Part shown: positions 1-7,605 of the stretch, piece after piece | How the letters are laid out: each line of letters begins with the position of its first letter | Numbering within the stretch: position 1 is the first letter of the stretch | NCBI RefSeq assembly: GCF_000737325.1 | Contig: NZ_CP011125.1 | Span: 1,054,001 to 1,118,000 of the forward strand | Source: Sandaracinus amylolyticus | GTDB lineage: Bacteria > Myxococcota_A > Polyangia > Polyangiales > Sandaracinaceae | Direction of reading: 5' to 3' | Length of the DNA stretch: 64,000 bases | Notes under the pieces: model-generated | What the model was told of the DNA's origin: nothing | The model's input: the letters and a program-made list of their open reading frames with translations, nothing else | The model's database searches: none | Translations under genes and position numbers: made by a program

Positions 1-53
1 ACGTCGACTGCGGCGACGGGTTCCGGCACGTGTGCGAGTCGGCGCTGCCCTGA
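1..53 (+). CDS. C-terminal end of an unidentified protein (partial)
   Basis: The third forward frame is open from the window edge and ends in TGA at 51-53, giving the tail VDCGDGFRHVCESALP. Two cysteines in sixteen residues would suit the end of a secreted or lipoprotein Cys-rich domain, which is common in this window, but nothing identifies the family. It converges on the next gene, 22 bases away. The call rests only on an open frame with plausible composition, so it could be spurious. Confidence 0.45.
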   Translation, partial: VDCGDGFRHVCESALP

Positions 54-75
54 GGCGCAGCGCCTCGCGTCGCGC

Positions 76-426
76 TCACGCCGGGGCGGGCATGTTCCAC
101 AGCGCGCGGAGGTCGGCGAGCATCTTCAGCTCCGCCGAGCTCTCCACCTCGGCCGCCGCGACCGACTCGAGCACGTCGAGCATCAGCTCGCGCGACTCGG
201 GGCGCGTCACCCCACGCGTGACCGCTTCGAGCTCGCGCTCGTTGGTCACGGACTGCGCGGCGCGCTCGATCGCCTCCCAGAACGCCTCGGGATCTCCGAG
301 CTCCTCGGCGATGGCGTGGAGCCGCTCCGACTCCTCGCTCGAGTAGCTGCGGTCGAGGCGCAGCATCGTGCGGACCAGCGCGGCGAGCGCGAGGCGCTCC
401 TGCGGATTGAGCTGTGTGAAGTCCAC
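76..426 (-). CDS. Small TerB-like helical protein, hypothetical
   Basis: The 116-residue product is acidic, predicted all-helical, and has no signal peptide or membrane segment. Its N-terminal half (LNPQERLALAALVRTMLRLD, followed by a Glu-rich stretch) resembles the helical TerB/DjlA-N type of fold seen in tellurite-resistance-like proteins, but the Asp metal-site pattern of true TerB is not obvious. It is divergent from the TPR gene at 486, with a 59-base gap that must hold both promoters. The function is unknown. The frame is supported by codon bias and by the compact gene packing on both sides. Confidence 0.7.
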   Translation of the reverse strand: MDFTQLNPQERLALAALVRTMLRLDRSYSSEESERLHAIAEELGDPEAFWEAIERAAQSVTNERELEAVTRGVTRPESRELMLDVLESVAAAEVESSAELKMLADLRALWNMPAPA

Positions 427-485
427 GAGGGCAATCTACCGCAACCGGCGCGCCATCGGCCGTGCGCGCTATCATCGCGAGGCAC

Positions 486-947
486 ATGGAGGACGAGGGG
501 GAGGGCAGGCGGCTCGTCGCGTTCGCCGATCAGCTCTCGTCGGAGGGTCGCTACGAAGAGGCGATCGGCTGGTACGAGCGCGCGATCGCGTGTGCGCCGA
601 GCGCGCTCGGTGGGTACCGCTTCGTGATCGGCGAGCTCCTCTTCGAGCTGCAGAGGTACCCCGACGCAGCGCGCGCGTTCGAGATGGTCGTGACCGCGCT
701 GCCCGCGCACGCGCAGGGCTGGGAGGCGCTCGGGCGCACCTGCTCGATGCTCGGCGCGCACGATCGCGCCGCGATGGCGCTCGAGCACGCGATCGCGCTC
801 GCGCCGGGGTGGGCCGAGCCCTGTTATCACGCCGCGCTCGCGTACGCGGAGCTCGGACAGCGCGCGGCGGTGGAGGATCGGCTGCGCCGCGCGATCGCGC
901 TGGACCCACGGTTCGCCGAGGCGGCGCGCGACGACGGGCTGATGTGA
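486..947 (+). CDS. TPR-repeat protein
   Basis: The roughly 153-residue protein is built almost entirely of tetratricopeptide-like helix pairs: a repeat beginning near residue 13 (SSEGRYEEAIGWYERAI), then LQRYPDAARAFE, LGAHDRAAMALEHAI and LGQRAAVEDRLRRAI, each with the G/Y-A-P spacing of TPRs. It lacks a signal peptide, so it is probably a cytoplasmic scaffold. I chose ATG at 486, because GAGG lies just upstream. GTG at 462 in the same frame would add eight residues with no better ribosome site. It ends four bases before the convergent lipoprotein gene. No partner can be inferred. Confidence 0.75.
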   Translation: MEDEGEGRRLVAFADQLSSEGRYEEAIGWYERAIACAPSALGGYRFVIGELLFELQRYPDAARAFEMVVTALPAHAQGWEALGRTCSMLGAHDRAAMALEHAIALAPGWAEPCYHAALAYAELGQRAAVEDRLRRAIALDPRFAEAARDDGLM

Positions 948-951
948 GCGC

Positions 952-1512
952 TCAGCGCGTCTCGATCTCGAAGGGCTCGCCCTCGAGCCGATGCGCGCCG
1001 CCGCAGCTCGTCGCGACGAAGCGATAGGTACCGGGCTCCGCGGGGGCGCAGCGATCGCACGCGCACTGCGCGTCGCCCATCGTGCCGAGCCACGCGGGCG
1101 GGTGCAGCGCCGCGCCGGGCGCGAGCTCCACGCACGCCGGAGCCTCGCGCTCGCACGAGGGACGCAGCGCGAGCTCGACGGGATCGACGCGCGTGAAGCG
1201 GCCGTCGTCCGATGCGCGCTCGAGCACGAGGCGCGGCGAGACGCGCGCGAGCTCGGTGCCGCGGTTCTCGACGACGATCGCGATCTCGCGGCCGGCGCGC
1301 GCGGGCGTGCCGCGGATCGCGAGGACGGGCGCGGGGCCGGTCTCGGCGGGCGCTTCGGTCGAGCCCTGGTCCGCCGCGGTGGTGGTCGCGCTCGTGGTGG
1401 ACGTCGGCGTCTCGCCGACCTGCTCCGGCGCGCCCTGCGCCGGCGTGCTCGTGCCGCGCGATCCGCTGCACGACGCGAGCATCGCGATCCAGAGAAAGAG
1501 CGTCCGCGTCAT
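952..1512 (-). CDS. Putative lipoprotein, Thr-rich linker plus C-terminal Cys-containing domain
   Basis: The precursor begins with a short basic region and hydrophobic stretch ending in the lipobox LASC, so it is probably a lipoprotein. A Thr/Ala/Glu-rich linker follows (residues about 25-60). A C-terminal domain of about 125 residues then carries several cysteines (CEREAPAC, CACDRC, a final SCGG) that could form disulfides. I prefer ATG at 1512; GTG at 1521 is in frame. It begins ten bases after the upstream membrane-protein gene (1523-2443), so the two probably form an operon. I do not recognise the C-terminal domain. Confidence 0.7.
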   Translation of the reverse strand: MTRTLFLWIAMLASCSGSRGTSTPAQGAPEQVGETPTSTTSATTTAADQGSTEAPAETGPAPVLAIRGTPARAGREIAIVVENRGTELARVSPRLVLERASDDGRFTRVDPVELALRPSCEREAPACVELAPGAALHPPAWLGTMGDAQCACDRCAPAEPGTYRFVATSCGGAHRLEGEPFEIETR

Positions 1513-1522
1513 CGTGCGCACC

Positions 1523-2443
1523 CTATCGCGATCCCGCCGCCGCGTCGTCCGCGACCTCGGCGGAGGGCGGCGGCGTGGGACGCAGCGACGCGATCGTCGA
1601 GTCGACGTAGAAGCTCGCGACCTCCATCGAGGCGAACGCGACGAGCACCACGACGAACGACGCGACGGGCCCGACGCCGCTCGCCATGCGCGCGGTCGAT
1701 CGCAGCGACACGAAGAGCAGCGCGAGCGGCACCACGACGAGCAGGCCTCGGATCGTGAGGAACGTGTCGACGTGCGGATGCTCGGGCGAGATCCAGTAGA
1801 GGACCGACACCGCGGCCGCGCCGAGCGGGAGGAGGAACGCGCGGTAGAGCACCGCGCGCAGCGGCGCGTCCCTGGCCGGAAGGCCCCCGTGCGGCGACGA
1901 CGAGGGTGCGTACGAGCGCGCGAGGCTCACGTAGGGGAGCGCGAACGCCGCGAGCTGCAGCGTCGAGAGCCCGAGGCCGAGGCCCATCGCGCGCGCCACG
2001 TCGATCGCGATCGCGCCCGCGTCCGCGTCGCCGAGCACCTCGACGCGCATCGCGCCGAAGAGGAGCGTGCTCGTCATCTCGACGATCTCGGTCACGAGCG
2101 CGAGCGGCACGAACGAGAGCGCGAAGAAGATCCACGCCGCGCCGACGCCGTCGCGCGCGAACGCGGGCGCGCTGCTCACGGGGCGCAGCGCGCTGCCGAG
2201 CGTCGCGACGAAGCGCGCGGGCAGCGAGCGCGACGAGTCCTCCCACGGGATCGGCGGCGCCGCCGCCGCGGGGTCGCGCATCAAGCACGCGTGGCAGCGC
2301 CGGATCGGGTGGTGCCAGCACGCGAGGCACGCGTAGCTGCCGCAGCGCGGGCACACGGCGAGCGCGGGACGGTCGGAGTGCTCGGCGCACGTCGCGCCCT
2401 CGGGCGGCGTCTCGACGCGGTCGTCGTCGTCGCGGTCGCTCAC
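1523..2443 (-). CDS. Zinc-finger (B-box-like) integral membrane protein
   Basis: The 306-residue protein starts with a Cys/His cluster (C19, H22, C31, C34, C39, C42, H44/H45, C50, C53) spaced like a B-box or double zinc ribbon. Five or six hydrophobic segments follow between about residues 100 and 285, arranged like Yip1/DUF membrane families. A cytosolic zinc-binding head on a polytopic membrane domain is a recurrent myxobacterial design of unknown role. It precedes the lipoprotein at 952-1512 by ten bases. The tail is Pro/Ser/Ala-rich. The function is unknown; the zinc cluster is seen directly, the fold is inferred. Confidence 0.75.
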   Translation of the reverse strand: MSDRDDDDRVETPPEGATCAEHSDRPALAVCPRCGSYACLACWHHPIRRCHACLMRDPAAAAPPIPWEDSSRSLPARFVATLGSALRPVSSAPAFARDGVGAAWIFFALSFVPLALVTEIVEMTSTLLFGAMRVEVLGDADAGAIAIDVARAMGLGLGLSTLQLAAFALPYVSLARSYAPSSSPHGGLPARDAPLRAVLYRAFLLPLGAAAVSVLYWISPEHPHVDTFLTIRGLLVVVPLALLFVSLRSTARMASGVGPVASFVVVLVAFASMEVASFYVDSTIASLRPTPPPSAEVADDAAAGSR

Positions 2444-2512
2444 GCGCGCGCTCTTACCACGAGGGATCGCGGGACGCCCTCGCTCGTCCGGCGAGGGCGT
2501 CCACCTCGGCGA

Positions 2513-4051
2513 CTACTCTCGGTGCAGCACCGTGAAGAACGAGCGCTCGCCGCGCGCGACGCGCAGGAGCGCGCGGCCGTCGCGCGCCGCGTTCTCCACC
2601 TCGCCGGGCCCGCGCACCGCGCCGCGATCGGCCTCGACGATCACGTCGCCGCGTTCCAGCCCGGCGCGCTCCGCGGGGCTGCCCTGGCGCACTCGCGCGA
2701 CCACCGCGCCCTGCGTTCCCGAGTGCCCGACCTCGCGCGCGAGCTGCGGCGTGAGCGGGAGCAGCGAGAGGCCCCACGTGCCGTCCTCGCGCGTCGGGCG
2801 CGCGTCGCGACCGCCGAGCTCCTGCGGCGTCGAGTCGCGCGGATCCGGGCGCTCCGCGGTCGTGAGCGAGAGCTGCACCGGACGTCCCGCGCGCATCACG
2901 TCGATGCGCACCGACGCGCCGATCGGACGGCGGAGCACGTGGCGCATCAGATCGCGCGACTCGCGGACCGGCACGCCCTCGACCGAGACGATCACGTCGC
3001 CCGACTGCACGCCGGCGCGCGCCGCCGGGCCGTTGGGCACGATCTCGTTCACCAGCGCGCCGCGCCGCGATCCGACGCCGAAGTCCGCCGCGAGCTCGGG
3101 CGTGAGCTCCTGGAACCCGACGCCGATCCACGCGCGCCGCACGCGGCCCTCGGCGATGAGCTGCTGCGCGACGCGCTCCGCCATGTCGGCGGGGATCGCG
3201 AAGCCGATGCCCTGACCGCGGCCGATGATCATCGTGTTGATCCCGACGACCTCGCCGTCGAGGTTCACCAGCGGACCGCCCGAGTTGCCCGGGTTGATGC
3301 TCGCGTCGGTCTGGATGTAGTCCTCGATCTCGTTCATCCCGATGCCGCCGCGGCCGGTCGCGCTGAGCACGCCCGCGGTCACCGTGGTGTCGAGCCCGAA
3401 GGGCGAGCCGATCGCGACGACCCACTGGCCGACGCGCTGCCGCTCCATGTTCGCGAAGCGCAGCGGAACGAGGTCGCGCGCCTGCACGCGCAGCACGGCG
3501 AGATCGGTCGCGCGATCGACGCCCGCGACCGTCGCGGGCAGCTCGCGCCCGTCCTGGAAGCGCACGCGGATGCGCGTCGCGTTCTCGATGACGTGGCGGT
3601 TCGTGAGGATCGCGCCGTCCGCGGAGATCACGAACCCCGAGCCGCCGCCCTGCACGATGCGCTCGTCGCCGCCGTCCTGCGGCATGCCGGGGATCATGCC
3701 GAACGGGAGCTGCTGCATCTGGTCGCGCGGATCGACGCGCGCCTCGACGCGGATCGAGACGACCGACGGCGAGATGCGCTCGGCGACCGCGGCGAACGCA
3801 GTGCCCACGCGCTCGGCGTCGGCGATCGCGGCCTGCGCCTGCGGCTGCGTGATCGGCGGAGGCTCGGCGGTGCTCTGCGGCTGCGTCGCGCGCGGTGCTT
3901 CCTGCGCGGAGAGGATGCTCGGCGCCGAGACGGCGGCGGCGCTGCCGCCGAGCGCGAGCGTGATGCCCAGCGCGGCGAGGCGTGCGCGGCGCCGGCGGGA
4001 ACGCGTGCACCGGGCGACGGGAGCGTGGTCGTGGAGGATGGACGGCGACAT
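2513..4051 (-). CDS. HtrA/DegQ-family periplasmic serine protease with two PDZ domains
   Basis: The 512-residue product has an N-terminal basic/hydrophobic region (about 18-45) acting as signal peptide or anchor. A trypsin-like S1C domain follows with the full triad H153 (TNRHVIE), D183 (ATDLAVL) and S257 (NPGNSGGP). Two PDZ domains come next, at about 295-385 and 415-505. This is the layout of DegP/DegQ, which degrade or refold misfolded envelope proteins. A Gly/Met-rich LA-like loop (PFGMIPGMPQDGG) is present. The frame stays open upstream, but ATG at 4051 places the signal peptide correctly and has GAAGAG nearby. It is divergent from the Asp-Arg-repeat gene at 4192. Confidence 0.92.
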   Translation of the reverse strand: MSPSILHDHAPVARCTRSRRRRARLAALGITLALGGSAAAVSAPSILSAQEAPRATQPQSTAEPPPITQPQAQAAIADAERVGTAFAAVAERISPSVVSIRVEARVDPRDQMQQLPFGMIPGMPQDGGDERIVQGGGSGFVISADGAILTNRHVIENATRIRVRFQDGRELPATVAGVDRATDLAVLRVQARDLVPLRFANMERQRVGQWVVAIGSPFGLDTTVTAGVLSATGRGGIGMNEIEDYIQTDASINPGNSGGPLVNLDGEVVGINTMIIGRGQGIGFAIPADMAERVAQQLIAEGRVRRAWIGVGFQELTPELAADFGVGSRRGALVNEIVPNGPAARAGVQSGDVIVSVEGVPVRESRDLMRHVLRRPIGASVRIDVMRAGRPVQLSLTTAERPDPRDSTPQELGGRDARPTREDGTWGLSLLPLTPQLAREVGHSGTQGAVVARVRQGSPAERAGLERGDVIVEADRGAVRGPGEVENAARDGRALLRVARGERSFFTVLHRE

Positions 4052-4130
4052 GGGCTCTTCGTTCCGGGTTCGAGTCACGAGGGGGTGAACCTCCGTCTCT
4101 CGGCTCGTATTCGCCACCCTCGTCATGCGG

Positions 4131-4162
4131 GTGGGCACCGCCGCTCGATCGAGTGGGCATCC
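4131..4162. promoter_or_regulatory. Putative activator sites, two GTGGGCA boxes
   Basis: GTGGGCACCG (4131-4140) and GTGGGCATCC (4153-4162) lie 22 bases apart, about two helical turns, immediately upstream of the sigma-54-like element at 4164. The core matches, or is the complement of, the CGATGCCCAC repeats near the promoters at 5344 and 21522. I read them as binding sites of one enhancer-binding protein. The position directly abutting the -24 box is unusual for such sites. Confidence 0.45.
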
Positions 4163-4163
4163 A

Positions 4164-4179
4164 CGGCACGTGCGCTGCT
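4164..4179 (+). promoter_or_regulatory. Sigma-54-type promoter before Asp-Arg-repeat gene 1
   Basis: CGGCACGTGCGCTGCT fits the -24/-12 pattern GG-N10-GC (GG 4165-4166, GC 4177-4178). It shares YGGCACG-N4-CTGC with three other elements in this window. The GC lies only 14 bases before the ATG at 4192, so the expected transcript would be almost leaderless. The match is by eye, with no start-site data. Confidence 0.55.
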
Positions 4180-4191
4180 GAGCGTGGCGCC

Positions 4192-4998
4192 ATGCGACGG
4201 ACCTCTCCTCCATGGACACGAGCGCTCTCGGACACGCGAGGGCAGCTCGGCATCGAACAACTGCTGCTCGTCGGCGCGCTCGCGGTCGCGGGCGCGATCG
4301 GCGTCGCTGGGCTGGGCGCCGCGACGAGCACGTCGTTCGTCGGCGACGCGAGCGCGCCGCTCGACGACAGCCGCGTGCCCGGCGTCGACGACGGGCTCGA
4401 CGGCCGGCCGGGCGCGCCGGATCTCTCGACCGATCTCGGCGATCCCGATCGACGCCGAGACCGCGATCGCGATCGCGATCGAGACCGAGATCGAGACCGC
4501 GATCGAGACCGCTCGCCGGATCGCACCGACTCGCCGCGGTCCGGGCCCGACGATCGCGACGACGCACCACGCGCGGGCCCCGACGACGACCGAGATCGAC
4601 CGCGGACGAACTCCGAGGTCCGTCGCTGGTACAACGATCGGATCGCGCAGATCGCGGAGCGCGATCGCGAGCTCGAGCGACGCGGCGCATCGCTCGAGGA
4701 GCGCGCGCGCGCCGCGTACGACGCGCGCCACGATGCGCGGATGCGCGCGCGGCGCATGATGGGCAACTGCATGTCCGTCGCGTTCCTGCAGCTCCGCGAC
4801 ATCTGCACGTACGGCCGGACGGGCGGACCCTCGTTCGACGATCTCGTGCGGCGCGGTCGAGGGCGCGGCCGCAGCGACGACGACGTGTACCAGGGGATCA
4901 TCGACAGCTCGCAGCGCACGAACGAGCGCTTCAACGAGCACTTCGACGGTCGCCCACGACCGCGACCGGGCGAAGGCGACGAAGGAGAGGCACGATGA
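4192..4998 (+). CDS. Asp-Arg-repeat protein 1: prepilin-like signal, DR tract, helical C-terminus
   Basis: The 268-residue protein has a class III prepilin-type start (DTRG17 then QLGIE, so Glu at +5), then a hydrophobic helix (about 23-46). The motifs SFVGDA, LDDS, VDDGL and GAPDL follow, then DRRR with nine Asp-Arg pairs (residues 86-107). The remainder is a charged, predicted coiled-coil region (about 140-195) and a short Cys-containing end domain. The first 89 residues align almost gap-free with the protein at 12535-13464. Cleavage by the TadV-type peptidase (20482-20988) is therefore likely. Synonymous codons (GAT/GAC, CGC/CGA) vary inside the DR tract, which argues for selection on the protein. 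The ATG at 4192 has no clear ribosome site; see the promoter entry. Family not recognised; role unknown. Confidence 0.8.
   Translation: MRRTSPPWTRALSDTRGQLGIEQLLLVGALAVAGAIGVAGLGAATSTSFVGDASAPLDDSRVPGVDDGLDGRPGAPDLSTDLGDPDRRRDRDRDRDRDRDRDRDRDRSPDRTDSPRSGPDDRDDAPRAGPDDDRDRPRTNSEVRRWYNDRIAQIAERDRELERRGASLEERARAAYDARHDARMRARRMMGNCMSVAFLQLRDICTYGRTGGPSFDDLVRRGRGRGRSDDDVYQGIIDSSQRTNERFNEHFDGRPRPRPGEGDEGEAR
4447..4512 (+). repeat. Hexamer-like repeat encoding (Asp-Arg)n
   Basis: A run of GATCGC/GATCGA/GACCGC-type hexamers encodes DRRR followed by nine Asp-Arg pairs. The third codon positions differ between units, unlike a recently slipped microsatellite. A similar but not identical run at 12793-12846 encodes seven pairs in the paralogue. 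Confidence 0.85.
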
Positions 4999-5207
4999 GG
5001 AAGTCGGCGTTCGATCGTTGGACCTCCAACGAGATCGTCTGGCGCACGACCGGCGATCTCGACTTTCCGTTCGCCGCCGAGCACGACGGGCACGCGCTGC
5101 GGCTGCGCCTCAACGACTTCCCCGACGAGCCGCTGCACACGCTCTTCGTCGACGGCCAGGACCTCGGCGACTTCGACGACTGGCCGCCGCGCTGGCGCCA
5201 GCCGTGA
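4995..5207 (+). CDS. Small 70-residue acidic protein coupled to Asp-Arg-repeat gene 1
   Basis: The ATG overlaps the stop of the preceding gene (ATGA), and AAGGAGAGG stands at good spacing, so translation is probably coupled. The 70-residue product is soluble and acidic, rich in Asp, Trp and Phe (for example GDLDFPFAAEHDG, VDGQDLGDFDDWPP). It has no signal peptide or cysteine and looks like a compact beta-rich protein. A strong 12-bp hairpin directly follows, closing a two-gene unit. By position it could be a chaperone, an immunity protein or a regulator of its neighbour. Nothing in the sequence decides between these. Confidence 0.75.
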   Translation: MRKSAFDRWTSNEIVWRTTGDLDFPFAAEHDGHALRLRLNDFPDEPLHTLFVDGQDLGDFDDWPPRWRQP

Positions 5208-5213
5208 CGCATC

Positions 5214-5247
5214 CACGACGAGCGGGGCCCGTGCTCCGCTCGTCGTG
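5214..5247 (+). terminator. Strong hairpin, putative terminator
   Basis: CACGACGAGCGG (5214-5225) pairs perfectly with CCGCTCGTCGTG (5236-5247) around a ten-base loop, seven bases after the stop of the 70-residue gene. No T-tract follows, which is common in G+C-rich genomes. It separates the Asp-Arg-repeat unit from the Tad operon that begins at 5384. Confidence 0.7.
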
Positions 5248-5257
5248 CTTCGTGCGC

Positions 5258-5321
5258 ATGGGCATCGCGTCGCGATCGCCGTTGCCCACTCGATGCCCAC
5301 CTCGATCGCGACGATGCCCAC
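5258..5321. promoter_or_regulatory. Cluster of phased activator sites (CGATGCCCAC)
   Basis: CGTTGCCCAC (5280-5289), CGATGCCCAC (5291-5300) and CGATGCCCAC (5312-5321) are in direct orientation. Their start-to-start distances of 11 and 21 bases are one and two helical turns. An inverted, partial copy (ATGGGCATCG, 5258-5267) precedes them. They end 22 bases before the sigma-54-like promoter at 5344. I interpret them as the upstream activating sites of an enhancer-binding protein. Confidence 0.6.
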
Positions 5322-5343
5322 CCCGCGATCCGCACGATCCGCG

Positions 5344-5359
5344 TGGCACGCCGGCTGCG
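5344..5359 (+). promoter_or_regulatory. Sigma-54-type promoter of the Tad operon
   Basis: TGGCACGCCGGCTGCG matches the sigma-54 consensus TGGCACG-N4-TTGC with one change at the -12 element (CTGC). The predicted start near 5370 leaves the GAGG at 5373-5376 inside a short leader before ATG 5384, a normal geometry. It is the best-looking of the plus-strand copies. Confidence 0.7.
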
Positions 5360-5383
5360 AAAGGGCCTCGTCGAGGTGCGGTG

Positions 5384-5917
5384 ATGCGACGAGACGTCGA
5401 ACGCTCGCTGCTGCGCGACACGCGCGGCGCGGCCTATGCCGAGGCGGTCCTGGTGATCCCCGTGTTCGTGCTGCTCGCGGGCGGCGTCGTGTACCTGCAC
5501 GGCGTGCACGCGGCGCGCATGGACGCGTCGCTTCGCGCGCGCGAGTGCGCGTGGGCCTACGCGAACGGCGGCTGCGAGACGCTGCCGCCCGAGTGCCGCG
5601 AGACCGGCGGCGGCGCGGCGGACGACGGCGGTGATCCCGCGCTCGCCGACGCGGTCGCGTCGGTGCAGGAGATGCAGAGCTCCTTCCCGATCCCCGGGCT
5701 CGGCTCCACCGGCGAGGCGATCTTCGGGCGCACCGTGCGCCTCTCCGCGACCGCGACCGCGCAGAGCACGCCGCTCTTCCCGGCGCCGCCCCGCGAGATG
5801 GAGGCGAGCGCGCTCGGCGTGTGCAACGAGCGCGAGCGCACCATCGAGACGGTCGCGCGCGACGTGTTCTGCAGCGCGGTGTCGAGCATCGGCCTCGGAG
5901 GGCCGCTCGGATGCTGA
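5384..5917 (+). CDS. TadE-like pseudopilin
   Basis: The 177-residue protein shows the typical TadE N-terminus: RDTRG followed by AAYAE, with Glu at +5 after the predicted TadV cleavage site. A hydrophobic helix of about 22 residues is next (VLVIPVFVLLAGGVVYLHG). The rest is a periplasmic domain with about seven cysteines, among them ARECAWAYANGGC and a closing GC. TadE-family pseudopilins are processed like Flp pilin and are needed for assembly of Tad pili. ATG at 5384 follows GAGG by seven bases. The next gene overlaps its stop. It is the first gene of an operon running to 10221. Confidence 0.85.
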   Translation: MRRDVERSLLRDTRGAAYAEAVLVIPVFVLLAGGVVYLHGVHAARMDASLRARECAWAYANGGCETLPPECRETGGGAADDGGDPALADAVASVQEMQSSFPIPGLGSTGEAIFGRTVRLSATATAQSTPLFPAPPREMEASALGVCNERERTIETVARDVFCSAVSSIGLGGPLGC

Positions 5918-6828
5918 CGCTCGCTGCGCGCGTCGATCGTCGCGGGCTCGCGCGCCTCGCGATCTACCTCGTCGTGGTGTGGGCGATCGGCATCGTGTGG
6001 TGCCTCGGGCGCGTGCGCGCCGACGTCGACGAGGCGCTGCTCGGGCTCGGCGCCGATCTCGCGCGGCTCGATCGCGGCGCGCTGCTCTCGTCGGAGGTGC
6101 TGCAGCTCAACGGCGCGCGTCTCCGCATCACGACCGCGATGCACGACGCGTCGCTCGAGGACGTGCTCGACGGCGCCGACGCGCGATGCCGCGAGCGCGA
6201 CGGACGGCTCGAGGAGCAGCTCCAGGAGACGCTCGGTCGCGAAGGCGAGGCGCTCTCTCCGGTGGTGCGCGCGCAGGGCGAGACCCGCGGCTACGTCGCG
6301 TGCTTCGGCATGCGCATGGAGATGACGCCCGAGAGCGTCGCGCTGCTCGCGCAGCGCTTCCTCGACACCGGCGATCTCACGGCGATCGGCACGCTCCACT
6401 ACGTCTACGCGCGCGCGTCCGAGACCGGCACGCACGTCGTCACGGTCGAGAGCGCGGGGCCGGTGCGGCCGCTCGAGATGTTCCCCGCGGAGGGCGACGC
6501 GCCGGGCGCGGATCCCACGATCGTCTCGCGCCCCGCGGGGCTGCGCAGGTTGCTCTCGGCGAGCGTCGAGGCGCGGCCCTACGGCATCGCCGCGTACTCG
6601 GTGACGCGCGACGCGGACGACGTGCTCGACGAGTACCGCGCCGATCTCGCGCGGCGCGGATGGAACGAGCACACGCACGCGGCGTGGTCCGACGCGCGCG
6701 GTGAAGGATCGATCGTCGCCGAGCGCGACGGTGCGGTGGTCGCGGTGATCGCATCGCGTGACGAGGCCGGCGAGATCGCGATCGCCGTGCTCACGACGCC
6801 CACGAACGAACAGGAGGTCTCCCCGTGA
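5911..6828 (+). CDS. Single-pass membrane protein of the Tad operon, unknown
   Basis: The gene starts with ATGCTGA, overlapping the stop of the TadE-like gene, and ends overlapping the start of cpaB (GTGA), so it is firmly inside the Tad operon. The 305-residue protein has one N-terminal membrane helix (about 14-33) and a large periplasmic part with two cysteines, a charged helical region (about 55-120) and a later mixed region. I do not recognise the family. Its position between TadE-like and CpaB genes suggests an assembly or periplasmic scaffold role in the same apparatus. Confidence 0.8.
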   Translation: MLTLAARVDRRGLARLAIYLVVVWAIGIVWCLGRVRADVDEALLGLGADLARLDRGALLSSEVLQLNGARLRITTAMHDASLEDVLDGADARCRERDGRLEEQLQETLGREGEALSPVVRAQGETRGYVACFGMRMEMTPESVALLAQRFLDTGDLTAIGTLHYVYARASETGTHVVTVESAGPVRPLEMFPAEGDAPGADPTIVSRPAGLRRLLSASVEARPYGIAAYSVTRDADDVLDEYRADLARRGWNEHTHAAWSDARGEGSIVAERDGAVVAVIASRDEAGEIAIAVLTTPTNEQEVSP

Positions 6829-7592
6829 AGCTCCGAGCGCTGCTCCTCTCTCTCCTCGTCGCGGGCATCGGCGCCGCGCTCTGCTTCGCCGCGTTCGCGC
6901 GCGTGCGCCGCGAGGCCCAAGGCGGTGAGCCGGTCCGTGTGGTCGCGGTCACGCGCGACCTCGCGCCGGGCGCGGTGCTGACGCGCGACGTGCTCGCGGT
7001 GCGCACGATCCCGCGCGCGTACGTCGAAGAGCGCCACGTGCCCTTCGAGGACACCGAGACCGTCGTGGGGCTGCGCGCGGTGAGCGCGCTGCGCGCCGGC
7101 GAGGCGCTGCTCTGGAACGACGTCGACGACGAGGCGATCGCGGCCGCGCGGCTCGCCGCGGTGATCGGCGAAGGCCGGCGCGCGGTGACGGTCCGCGTGC
7201 ACGCGACCTCGGCGTTCACCGGCCTCTTGCGTCCCGGCGATCGCGTCGACGTGCTGCACTTCGCGCCGCGCCTCGGGAGCGAGGAGCGCGTCACCGCGCA
7301 GCTGCTCGAGAACGTGCTGGTCCTCGCCGTCGCGGGCACGCTCGATCCGAGCTCGCCCTCGCGCTGCGGCGCGACCTCGGCGCAGCAGGTCACGGTCGCG
7401 GCGACCGTCGACGAAGCGCAGCGCCTCGTGCACGCGCAGTCGACCGGCGACCTGCACCTCGTCCTGCGCAACCCCGACGACGTCGAGCCCATGCTCTCGA
7501 TGGGCGATCCCGTGACCGACGCCGACGTGCTCGTCGCGGCGGAGCGACGCCGCCGCCGCGCGCGCAGCGACGTGCCCTCGAGCATCCGCTGA
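6825..7592 (+). CDS. cpaB: CpaB/RcpC-like Flp pilus assembly protein
   Basis: The 255-residue protein has an N-terminal membrane helix (about 4-25), then an SAF domain: VRVVAVTRDLAPGAVLTRDV, a turn, and GLRAVSALRAGEALLWNDV (about 37-98). A CpaB/RcpC C-terminal domain follows (about 115-230; GRRAVTVRVHATSAFTGLLR, then PGDRVDVL). CpaB proteins act in the periplasm with the secretin of Tad systems. The end is Arg-rich. The start overlaps the preceding gene by four bases (GTGA), and AGGAGG stands upstream. The TadZ and TadA genes that usually follow are missing, and TadB comes next. Confidence 0.88.
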   Translation: MKLRALLLSLLVAGIGAALCFAAFARVRREAQGGEPVRVVAVTRDLAPGAVLTRDVLAVRTIPRAYVEERHVPFEDTETVVGLRAVSALRAGEALLWNDVDDEAIAAARLAAVIGEGRRAVTVRVHATSAFTGLLRPGDRVDVLHFAPRLGSEERVTAQLLENVLVLAVAGTLDPSSPSRCGATSAQQVTVAATVDEAQRLVHAQSTGDLHLVLRNPDDVEPMLSMGDPVTDADVLVAAERRRRRARSDVPSSIR

Positions 7593-7605
7593 AGGAGCAA
7601 AGGCG

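Noticed and set aside
4447..4512. Repeated GATCGC/GATCGA hexamers, considered as a CRISPR-like or simple microsatellite element
   Set aside because: There are no spacers, and the run stays in frame and encodes the Asp-Arg tract with varied synonymous codons. A second such tract exists in a paralogue, so protein-level selection is the better reading.
1082..4759. A very long forward open frame over the lipoprotein, membrane-protein and HtrA genes
   Set aside because: It is the complement of real minus-strand genes. The translation is an Arg/Ala/His-rich low-complexity string with no domain, a normal artefact at such G+C content.
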